6,042 bases of DNA. Source: an uncultured Peptostreptococcaceae bacterium (GTDB taxonomy: Bacteria > Bacillota > Clostridia > Peptostreptococcales > Anaerovoracaceae). The notes beneath the pieces are model-generated. The model ran no database searches. It was not told the origin of the DNA and was given only the letters and a program-made list of their open reading frames with translations. The position numbers and the translations under genes were made by a program. The DNA lies in the NCBI GenBank assembly GCA_905236895.1, contig CAJOQI010000078.1:1-6042 (forward strand), in the 5' to 3' direction. Of this stretch, positions 1-5,870 are shown in pieces. Position 1 is the first letter of the stretch. Each line of letters begins with the position of its first letter.

Positions 1-640
1 GCTTTTGGAAGAAGTATCAAAGCTTCCGCCGGAAATACAGACCAGACTTTTAAGGGCTGTTCAGGAGGGCGAAGTTCCCGGAGCAGGGGGAGTTCCCACC
101 AAGGTAAATGTAAGAATAATCTCTACGGTAAACGGAGACCCGGAGGAACTGATCAACCAAGGAGTATTAAGGAGGGATCTTTATTATCAACTTAATGTGG
201 TTAGAATCAGGGTGCCCGAACTTAAGGAAAGGCAAGCGGATATTCCGGGATTGGTAAATAAATTCCTGGATTTTTACGGGGAACGATTTAAGGTAAAGAG
301 AACAATCTCTCCTGATGCGGCGGAGTATTTGGCTCAGAGGGACTGGCCGGGAAATACCAGAGAACTTGAAAACGTAGTCCAGCGACTTATGATTGGAGCA
401 AAGTCTGAAGAGATAGGTTTGATTGATGTGATGAAGGAACTTCATGCGGACGTATTCGACCTTAATGCGACGCCATATCCTGAAGAAGGGGAAATGGATA
501 TGGAGGCCATGGTGGAGAATTTCGAAAAGAATATAATTCTCCATGCCTTGGAGAAATACGGATCAACCAGAAAGGCAGCGAAGGCAATTAATATAAGCCA
601 AACCCAGCTGGTAAGAAAAAAGAAGAAATACGGACTATAG
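1..640 (+). CDS. Sigma-54-dependent transcriptional activator, C-terminal part (5' end outside window)
   Basis: Partial gene, read in the frame beginning at base 2 and ending at TAG 638-640; about 212 residues are visible. It begins at the Walker B segment of the AAA+ sigma-54 interaction domain (LLEEV, then KLPPEIQTRLLRAVQEG). It continues through the sensor I region (VRIISTVN), the arginine-finger stretch (LRRDLYYQLNV, codons about 167-199), the PELKERQADI box and sensor II (WPGNTRELENVV). The C-terminus is a TyrR/Fis-type helix-turn-helix (STRKAAKAI-NISQTQLVRKKKKYGL, about 563-637). Such proteins bind upstream DNA and use ATP hydrolysis to open sigma-54 polymerase complexes. Walker A, the GAFTGA loop and the sensory domain lie outside the window. 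Two ATPase positions differ from the usual family residues: Glu for the Walker B Asp (codon 8-10) and Gln for the second arginine-finger Arg (codon 188-190). Its position before a -24/-12 promoter suggests that it activates the kdd-kam operon. The ligand is not visible; lysine or a pathway intermediate is an inference. Confidence 0.93.
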   Translation, partial: LLEEVSKLPPEIQTRLLRAVQEGEVPGAGGVPTKVNVRIISTVNGDPEELINQGVLRRDLYYQLNVVRIRVPELKERQADIPGLVNKFLDFYGERFKVKRTISPDAAEYLAQRDWPGNTRELENVVQRLMIGAKSEEIGLIDVMKELHADVFDLNATPYPEEGEMDMEAMVENFEKNIILHALEKYGSTRKAAKAINISQTQLVRKKKKYGL

Positions 641-666
641 CGAACCAAATTTGAATCTGGCATAAT

Positions 667-705
667 AGAGAGTGAACCGATATTGGTTCACTCTCTTTTT
701 TTGTT
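667..705 (+). terminator. Intrinsic terminator after the sigma-54 activator gene
   Basis: A perfect 12-bp inverted repeat (AGAGAGTGAACC at 667-678, GGTTCACTCTCT at 685-696) with the 6-nt loop GATATT is followed by a run of seven T (696-702). It lies 26 nt after the activator's stop codon and ahead of the kdd promoter. It should end transcription of the regulator and isolate the operon promoter from read-through. Confidence 0.93.
672..691. promoter_or_regulatory. Possible activator-binding palindrome within the terminator stem
   Basis: The core of the terminator reads GTGAACC-N6-GGTTCAC. Its inner arms, TGAACC-N6-GGTTCA, have the same 6-6-6 geometry as the TyrR box (TGTAAA-N6-TTTACA), and the neighbouring activator has a TyrR-like helix-turn-helix. 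The centre is about 68 bp upstream of the start point predicted from the -24/-12 element, a little closer than many enhancer sites. A further GAACC half-site lies at 642-646. The simplest explanation is that the symmetry only serves termination; an operator role is inference. Confidence 0.3.
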
Positions 706-722
706 AAATTCTTCTCGTAACA

Positions 723-738
723 TGGCACCCAAAGGGCC
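723..738 (+). promoter_or_regulatory. Sigma-54 (-24/-12) promoter for the kdd-kam operon
   Basis: TGGCAC at 723-728 matches the -24 consensus exactly. The invariant GG (724-725) is followed after exactly 10 bases by GC (736-737), the required -24/-12 spacing. The -12 block GGGCC departs from the TTGCW consensus except for the GC. The expected transcription start is near 749, giving a leader of about 67 nt before kdd. An adjacent sigma-54 activator gene supports the call. A TATAAT at 759-764 has no recognisable -35 partner and is a weaker alternative. Confidence 0.75.
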
Positions 739-754
739 AAAAGGGAGGGCTTTT

Positions 755-775
755 CTTCTATAATCATGATAGAAG
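755..775. repeat. Short inverted repeat in the presumed kdd leader
   Basis: CTTCTAT (755-761) and ATAGAAG (769-775) form a perfect 7-bp inverted repeat around a 7-nt spacer. It sits just after the predicted sigma-54 start point, so it could form a hairpin near the 5' end of the operon mRNA or be a small operator. The stem is AT-rich and would be weak. Function unknown. Confidence 0.4.
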
Positions 776-803
776 TTATTAATTAAAATTTACATATATT
801 TTC

Positions 804-810
804 AGGAGGA
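804..810 (+). promoter_or_regulatory. Ribosome binding site of kdd
   Basis: AGGAGGA is a near-perfect Shine-Dalgarno sequence, 5 nt before the ATG at 816. It fixes the kdd start and implies efficient translation of the first operon gene. Confidence 0.9.
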
Positions 811-815
811 ATACT

Positions 816-1877
816 ATGAAAAAGGGAAATCCGTACGGAACACACAGGGTTATTTCACCCAAGGGAGTTCTCCCACAGCCGGCAGATGTAATCGATAACG
901 ATATGGAAATCTACGACAACGAAGTGAAGATCAATGTTAAGACTCTTAATATTGACTCCGCTTCTTTTACGTCTGTAGTTGACCACGCTTGCGGAAAGAA
1001 GCCTACCGACGATCTGACGGCTGAAGATATTGAAGCAATTAAGAATACCATGCTGGGCATCGTTGCCAAAGCAGGTAAGCATAAGAACCCCTGGACCGGA
1101 TCCGGCGGAATGCTGATCGGCACTGTTGAGGAAATCGGACCCGAATGGAAGGGGGACCTTAAGGTTGGGGACAAGATTGCAACTTTGGTTTCCCTTTCTC
1201 TTACACCTCTTGTAATAGATGAGATCCTTGATATGAGACCTGCCATCGACCAGGTTGACATCAAAGGCCACGCCATCCTCTTCCAGAGCGGAATCTATGC
1301 CAAACTTCCTGACGATATGCCGGAAGGCCTTGCTCTTTCCGCCCTTGACGTTGCAGGAGCTCCCGCCCAGACAGCAAAGCTTGTTAAGCCGGGCATGAAG
1401 GTTATGGTAATAGGCGGCGGCGGAAAGTCCGGACTTCTTTGTCTCTACGAAGCAAAGAAGAGAGCAGGGGTTACGGGTCAGGTTATCTGCGCTGCAGGAT
1501 CCCAGAAGTCCGAGGATAGAGCAAGAAGCCTTAATCTTGCAGACGACTACTTCCATATGGACGCTACCGATGCGGTCGGAATGTATGAGAAGGTAATGGA
1601 GCTTACCAATGGAGAGCTTTGCGATCTGGTAATCAACTGCGTAAATATCGAGAATACTGAGATGGCCTCCATCCTTTGCACCAAGGACCAGGGAATGGTT
1701 TACTTCTTCTCCATGGCAACCAGCTTCACCAAGGCAGCCCTTGGAGCTGAAGGGGTAGGAAAGGACGTGGATATGATCGTTGGTAACGGATATACCAAAG
1801 GTCACGCTGAGATCACTCTTCAGTGCCTCAGAGAGCATGACGGAATAAAGGCCTTATTCGAAGAAATGTACGCATAA
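816..1877 (+). CDS. kdd: L-erythro-3,5-diaminohexanoate dehydrogenase
   Basis: Kdd catalyses the NAD(P)-dependent oxidative deamination of L-erythro-3,5-diaminohexanoate to 5-amino-3-oxohexanoate and ammonia, the third step of lysine fermentation, in the cytoplasm. The 353-residue protein has the layout I recall for clostridial and fusobacterial Kdd: an N-terminal YGTHRVISPKGVLPQPA segment, a GSGGMLIGTVEEIG segment near residues 95-110, KVGDKIATLVSLSLTPL, and LDVAGAPAQTAKLVKPG. A Rossmann glycine-rich loop follows (VIGGGGKSGLL, residues 198-208), then a C-terminal FFSMATSFTKAALGAEGVG block. The start is set by the AGGAGGA at 804-810. It is about the usual family length (roughly 345-350), perhaps with a small insertion around residues 60-75. 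It opens the operon and lies 14 nt before kamA. The related 2,4-diaminopentanoate dehydrogenase of ornithine fermentation is unlikely given the kam neighbours. Confidence 0.95.
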   Translation: MKKGNPYGTHRVISPKGVLPQPADVIDNDMEIYDNEVKINVKTLNIDSASFTSVVDHACGKKPTDDLTAEDIEAIKNTMLGIVAKAGKHKNPWTGSGGMLIGTVEEIGPEWKGDLKVGDKIATLVSLSLTPLVIDEILDMRPAIDQVDIKGHAILFQSGIYAKLPDDMPEGLALSALDVAGAPAQTAKLVKPGMKVMVIGGGGKSGLLCLYEAKKRAGVTGQVICAAGSQKSEDRARSLNLADDYFHMDATDAVGMYEKVMELTNGELCDLVINCVNIENTEMASILCTKDQGMVYFFSMATSFTKAALGAEGVGKDVDMIVGNGYTKGHAEITLQCLREHDGIKALFEEMYA

Positions 1878-1891
1878 GGAAGGAGATAAAA

Positions 1892-3151
1892 ATGGCAATT
1901 AGAAATTGGAAGGACATTCCGCTTTTTAAGGATGTTACAGATGAACAGTGGAACGACTGGCATTGGCAGGTTGCTCACAGACTGACGACCGTTGAAGAAA
2001 TCGCTCAGGTGGTAAATCTGACGGATCAGGAAAAAGAAGATATCCAGAAGGTAATGGGTGGATTCAGAGTAGGTATCACACCTTATTATGCATCCCTCAT
2101 GGATCCGGACGACGAGAGAGATCCGGTAAGAATGCAGGCTGTGCCCACTTTGCTTGAGATGCATAGATCCGCAGCTGATGATGCTGACCCTCTCCACGAA
2201 GATGCTGACTCTCCGGCACCGGGACTTACCCATAGATATCCGGACAGAGTGCTCTTCCTTATTACGGACCAGTGCTCCATGTACTGCCGCCACTGCACCA
2301 GAAGAAGACTGGCAGGGGAAACAGACGGAGCAAGATCCAGAGAAGATATCGACGCATGCATTGAATACATCAGAAATACCCCTCAGGTTAGAGACGTACT
2401 TCTTTCCGGCGGAGATGCGCTCCTGGTGGAAGATGAGACTTTGGAATATATCATCAGCGAACTTAGAAAGATTGACCATGTTGAGATTATTAGATTGGGA
2501 AGCCGTACTCCCGTTGTAATGCCTCAGAGAATAACCGACGATTTGGTTAATATGCTGAAGAAATACCATCCCATATGGCTCAATACTCACTTCAACCATC
2601 CCAAGGAAATGACCCCTGATGCTCAGGAGGCTCTCAGAAAACTGGCAGATGCAGGTATCCCCCTCGGAAATCAAAGCGTACTCTTAAGAGGAGTAAACGA
2701 CTGCAAGTTCATAATGATGGATTTGGTTCACGAACTGGTTAAGAATAGGGTAAGACCATATTATATCTATATTTGCGACCTGTCCGTAGGAATCGAGCAC
2801 TTCAGAACCACCGCGGCAAAGGGAGTTGAAATCATAGAAGGACTTAGAGGTCATACCTCCGGATATTGCGTTCCTACCTTTGTAATCGACGCTCCGGGAG
2901 GTGGCGGAAAGACACCTGTAATGCCCAACTACGTTATTTCCGAAACACCGGATAAGATTATCCTCAGAAACTACGAGGGTGTTATTACGACATATACTCA
3001 GCCCAGGCTTCCTGAGCTTCCTTGCAAATGCGATTATTGCACCGGCAAGAAAAAATCCTTCTATCAGGGAGTATCCGCTTTAGGTGAGGGCCTTGAGATT
3101 AGGTCCATGGAGCCTGCGGGACTTGAAAGACACAAGAGAAATCAACATTAA
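1892..3151 (+). CDS. kamA: L-lysine 2,3-aminomutase (radical SAM, PLP)
   Basis: KamA interconverts L-lysine and L-beta-lysine, the first committed step of the pathway, using a [4Fe-4S] cluster, S-adenosylmethionine and PLP. The radical SAM motif is present as C128-x3-C132-x2-C135, followed by R137 (TRRR). The PLP lysine is K340 in APGGGGKTP. Putative lysine-binding aspartates are D296 (ICDLS) and D333 (VIDAP). The structural zinc ligands are C271 (NDCKF) and C378, C380 and C383 (CKCDYC). Every one of these is shifted by +3 from the Clostridium subterminale SB4 residues I recall (C125/129/132, R134, K337, D293, D330, C268/375/377/380), so the enzyme looks complete and active. Its 419 residues compare with about 416 in that enzyme. 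AGGAG at 1881-1885 supports the start. The zinc-site tail and the fermentation neighbours argue against the shorter EpmB-type or the AblA osmolyte homologues. Confidence 0.98.
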   Translation: MAIRNWKDIPLFKDVTDEQWNDWHWQVAHRLTTVEEIAQVVNLTDQEKEDIQKVMGGFRVGITPYYASLMDPDDERDPVRMQAVPTLLEMHRSAADDADPLHEDADSPAPGLTHRYPDRVLFLITDQCSMYCRHCTRRRLAGETDGARSREDIDACIEYIRNTPQVRDVLLSGGDALLVEDETLEYIISELRKIDHVEIIRLGSRTPVVMPQRITDDLVNMLKKYHPIWLNTHFNHPKEMTPDAQEALRKLADAGIPLGNQSVLLRGVNDCKFIMMDLVHELVKNRVRPYYIYICDLSVGIEHFRTTAAKGVEIIEGLRGHTSGYCVPTFVIDAPGGGGKTPVMPNYVISETPDKIILRNYEGVITTYTQPRLPELPCKCDYCTGKKKSFYQGVSALGEGLEIRSMEPAGLERHKRNQH

Positions 3152-3178
3152 TTACAATTGCACCAATAGAAAAAAGCA

Positions 3179-4195
3179 ATGGGACTTCTTAAGGATATTT
3201 CAAGTGAATATAAGACCATTTCCATAGTGGGCATGGCAAAGAATGCCGGCAAGACCACTGCCTTAAACTATTTGATTGAAGAGGCGGTGGACGAGGAGAT
3301 TCTTCTTGGAGTGACCTCCACGGGAAGAGATGGGGAAACGGTGGACCTGGTGACCCAGACCGATAAGCCAAGAGTTTATCTCTACGAGGACACCTTGGTT
3401 TCCGTGCCCACCAAGCTTTATGATTTGGCGGAGGCGGGCCTTGAGATTCTGGAAATGTCCAGACAAAGAACATCCATCGGAGAGGTGATGCTTTGTCGGG
3501 TGAAGAGAAGCGGCTATGTTCAGATTGCCGGTCCAGTTGCAACAAAGGACACGAAGAAGCTTTGTGAAAAGATGATGGACTATGGCGCCCGGTTGATTTT
3601 AATCGACGGCGCCATAGACAGAAAATCAATCGCATCACCGGAAACTTCGGATGCAATCATCCTGTCTACCGGGGCGGTGCTTTCAAGGAGCCTTAAGAAT
3701 GTCGTAAGGGAAACAGCCCATATAGTTGAACTCTACAGTTTGGAAGAATTGGATGAGGGAGAGATGAGAACTCTGATAGAGTCCACCGAAGAAAAGGATA
3801 GAATCGCTTTGATATCAGGTGGAGAAATCAGACAACTGGATCTTGAGACAGGCCTTGGAGCGGGAAGATATATCGACGAAGAAATAGATGACAGCGTGGA
3901 TGCCTGCTTTATTCCCGGAGCTTTGACGGAAAGCATAATTAATGCCATAGCTCCGGAAAAGCTAAGGAGAACCAAGTTTATTCTTAAAGACCCCACCAAG
4001 ATTTTTATCGACTCCGTAAACTGGAGGAAGCTTGTGAAGAAAGGCTTTAGGGTCCAGGTCCTTAAGAATATCAGGGTGGCAGCCGTTACGGTTAATCCCT
4101 TTTCTCCCGCAGGTTATTCCTTTAATAGCCAGGAGCTGGTTGATGAAATGCAGAAGGCTTTAAGAGATATTCCGGTAATAGATGTGAGAAAATGA
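3179..4195 (+). CDS. kamB: KamB, P-loop protein of the lysine 5,6-aminomutase operon (proposed reactivase subunit)
   Basis: This 338-residue cytoplasmic protein is recognised by its place between kamA and kamC and by its N-terminus. The Walker A motif is GMAKNAGKT (residues 18-26), preceded by a hydrophobic strand (KTISIVG). A Walker B-like strand, RLILIDGAID, ends at D143 and D147. I see no NKxD guanine-specificity motif, so ATP is as likely as GTP. The C-terminus carries VNPFSPAGYSFN and looks complete. No signal peptide or membrane segment is seen. The enzymatic role has long been unclear; annotation systems describe KamB with KamC as a reactivase for the B12-dependent lysine 5,6-aminomutase, which fits the context but cannot be shown from sequence. 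No Shine-Dalgarno sequence precedes the ATG (only CAATAGAAAAAAGCA), so the start rests on the conserved MxLL..YKTISIVGM opening. The gap to kamC is 16 nt. A strong inverted repeat lies inside the gene at 3580-3617. Confidence 0.88.
   Translation: MGLLKDISSEYKTISIVGMAKNAGKTTALNYLIEEAVDEEILLGVTSTGRDGETVDLVTQTDKPRVYLYEDTLVSVPTKLYDLAEAGLEILEMSRQRTSIGEVMLCRVKRSGYVQIAGPVATKDTKKLCEKMMDYGARLILIDGAIDRKSIASPETSDAIILSTGAVLSRSLKNVVRETAHIVELYSLEELDEGEMRTLIESTEEKDRIALISGGEIRQLDLETGLGAGRYIDEEIDDSVDACFIPGALTESIINAIAPEKLRRTKFILKDPTKIFIDSVNWRKLVKKGFRVQVLKNIRVAAVTVNPFSPAGYSFNSQELVDEMQKALRDIPVIDVRK
3580..3617. repeat. Long perfect inverted repeat inside kamB
   Basis: CTATGGCGCC (3580-3589) and GGCGCCATAG (3608-3617) are perfect 10-bp arms around 18 nt. 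Inside, GTTGAT (3592-3597) can pair with ATCGAC (3602-3607), with one G-U pair and a 4-nt loop. The whole could fold as a 16-bp hairpin with a 2-nt bulge at 3590-3591. It encodes the YGARLILIDGAID strand of KamB. There is no T-run after it, so it is not an intrinsic terminator. Confidence 0.6.
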
Positions 4196-4211
4196 TTTTC
4201 CGAGGTAGAGT

Positions 4212-5855
4212 ATGAGCAGGGAAAAGAGCAGAAGACTTACCAATACAAAGACAAAGCGTGAAAGCGGATACGATCATGTGGTTTCATGCCTTGAAATAGA
4301 GACTCCCTTTGGGAAGAAGGCTTTGAAAAGCAGTAGAACCTTCTATCCGGGGGAAGAGGATGAATTGAGAGCGGAGCTTGATAAGGTTCAGAAGCTTTTT
4401 GAATTTGCCAAGGAGGATAAGAAGACCCTCAGTCTTCTTTCCGAGCATTTTATGTGCATGAAGGATATCGAAAACACCTTGATGAGAAGCACCGGTGTCA
4501 ATCTTTCCGTTGTGGAGATATTTGATGTAAAATCTCTTCTTTTCTATGCATCCGAAATAGGGAAATTATTGGAAGGAACCGGGATTGATGATGAGTTTTT
4601 CCCCATGATACCGGAGGATTTGGTGAGCCTTCTTGATCCCAGAAATGACAGAACCAATACCTTCTATCTCTACGATGAGTATTCCAAAGAACTGGCGGAA
4701 CTTAGAAGCGAGAGAAGAGGCTTGGAATTGGAGCGAAGGAAAATCCAAAAAGCCAGAAAGGAATCGATCCTTAAGAATTACGGTATCGCTCTTACCCCCA
4801 AATTCGACATAGTTATTCCCAAGACCAGCGAGGATATAGAAAAGGCCAGACAGATAGAAGATCTGGAGGCCATTGCGGAGGATTATTCCTCTGTAACCTT
4901 TGCTCTTACCAGGAACGAAGAAGTCTATGCTTTGTTCAAACGAGGGGAAGAGATAGAGACCCAAATCGAGGAAGAGGAAACCAAGGTAAGAAGAGTGCTT
5001 TCCAAGGCTATCGGAAAGAAGAAGGATATTCTTCTGGATAATTGCAGGAGAATCGGAAGGCTGGACCTCCTTCTTGCAAAGGCGAAATTCGCCATCAAGA
5101 GAAACTGCGTTAAACCGGAAATCCTGGATGAGCATATCATCCAGATTGAAGAGGGAAGACAGCTCCAGATGGAGGAGATAATAAGAGCCAAAGGAAAGGA
5201 TTATACTCCCGTAACCATGACTTTGGGAGAAGGGGTCACCTGTATCACCGGAGCCAATATGGGAGGAAAGACCATATCCCTTAAGCTCTCCGGATTGGTG
5301 CCACTCCTTGCTCAAAAGGGATTCTTTGTTCCTTGTAAGAAAGCAAGGGTTGGTCTATCAAACAATGTGAGGATTTTGATAGGCGACAGTCAGTCCATGG
5401 AAAGGGGCCTATCAAGCTTCGGAAGCGAAATGGAGGAGCTGAAGGAAATTCTTGATCAGGCAAAGGACAGGTCTTTGATACTGATCGACGAGATTGCCAG
5501 CGGAACCAATCCTGTGGAGGGCCTTGCTCTCACCAAGAGCCTGGTGGAGTATTTCATCAAGAGACCATATATCACTTTGATAACAACCCACTACGAAGGG
5601 GTTACGGAAGAGGAAGGTGTCAGAAATCTTCAGGTTAGGGGTCTTGCGGGGGCCAACTTCACTTTGTTGGATAAAGAGCTTAGACGTGCCAACAGAAAAG
5701 AAAGAATTGAGATAATAGGACGGTATATGGACTATCGCCTGGAGGAGGTTTCAAGAGATAAGGAAGTACCCAAGGATGCACTGAACATCGCCAAGATGCT
5801 CGGTATAGATAAGGAAATAATAGAAGGCGCAAAGAAGTATATAAAGAGTAGTTAG
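4212..5855 (+). CDS. kamC: KamC, MutS-type ATPase of the lysine 5,6-aminomutase operon (proposed reactivase)
   Basis: This 547-residue protein ends in a MutS-family ATPase domain: Walker A GANMGGKT (347-354), an S-S-F-G-S-E segment (401-406) matching the MutS/ABC signature region, Walker B LILIDEIASGTNP with D426 and E427, and the switch His H460 (TTHYEG). The preceding half is helical and highly charged, with a probable coiled coil around residues 155-190 (ELAELRSERRGLELERRK), like the MutS core and clamp helices. No MutS N-terminal mismatch-recognition domain (F-x-E motif) or MutS2 Smr nuclease domain is visible, so mismatch repair is unlikely. Such kamC genes sit beside kamB and kamDE in lysine fermenters and are annotated as a reactivase ATPase for the adenosylcobalamin mutase; that role is taken from family knowledge and context. 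GAGG at 4202-4205 lies 6 nt before the ATG. The ORF ends 15 nt before kamD. Confidence 0.93.
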   Translation: MSREKSRRLTNTKTKRESGYDHVVSCLEIETPFGKKALKSSRTFYPGEEDELRAELDKVQKLFEFAKEDKKTLSLLSEHFMCMKDIENTLMRSTGVNLSVVEIFDVKSLLFYASEIGKLLEGTGIDDEFFPMIPEDLVSLLDPRNDRTNTFYLYDEYSKELAELRSERRGLELERRKIQKARKESILKNYGIALTPKFDIVIPKTSEDIEKARQIEDLEAIAEDYSSVTFALTRNEEVYALFKRGEEIETQIEEEETKVRRVLSKAIGKKKDILLDNCRRIGRLDLLLAKAKFAIKRNCVKPEILDEHIIQIEEGRQLQMEEIIRAKGKDYTPVTMTLGEGVTCITGANMGGKTISLKLSGLVPLLAQKGFFVPCKKARVGLSNNVRILIGDSQSMERGLSSFGSEMEELKEILDQAKDRSLILIDEIASGTNPVEGLALTKSLVEYFIKRPYITLITTHYEGVTEEEGVRNLQVRGLAGANFTLLDKELRRANRKERIEIIGRYMDYRLEEVSRDKEVPKDALNIAKMLGIDKEIIEGAKKYIKSS

Positions 5856-5856
5856 T

Positions 5857-5862
5857 AAGGAG
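5857..5862 (+). promoter_or_regulatory. Ribosome binding site of kamD
   Basis: AAGGAG lies 8 nt before the ATG at 5871, just after the kamC stop codon (5853-5855). A second purine stretch (GAGGA, 5866-5870) directly abuts the ATG and is too close to be the main site. Confidence 0.8.
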
Positions 5863-5870
5863 AACGAGGA

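Noticed and set aside
759..764. TATAAT as a -10 box for a housekeeping promoter.
   Set aside because: No TTGACA-like hexamer lies about 17 bp upstream (the bases there are GCCAAA), and the -24/-12 element is better supported.
855..1838. A 327-codon open frame on the minus strand opposite kdd.
   Set aside because: It is fully antisense to a clearly recognised kdd, its translation resembles no family I know, and no ribosome binding site or promoter was evident. Codon bias of the sense gene explains the lack of stops.
816..1877. Reading the first operon gene as 2,4-diaminopentanoate dehydrogenase (ornithine fermentation).
   Set aside because: The kamA, kamB, kamC and kamD neighbours and the Kdd-like N-terminal and C-terminal segments point to the lysine pathway.
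1820..2674. A 284-codon open frame on the minus strand opposite the kdd end and kamA.
   Set aside because: It lies across the kdd-kamA junction, antisense to both; its residue composition looks random and it has no recognisable motif.
4566..5315. A 249-codon minus-strand open frame opposite kamC.
   Set aside because: It shadows a gene with intact ATPase motifs and shows no domain of its own.
4212..5855. Mismatch repair or MutS2 assignment for the MutS-like protein.
   Set aside because: Only the ATPase and helical core are present; neither the F-x-E mismatch-recognition domain nor an Smr domain is seen, and the context is metabolic.
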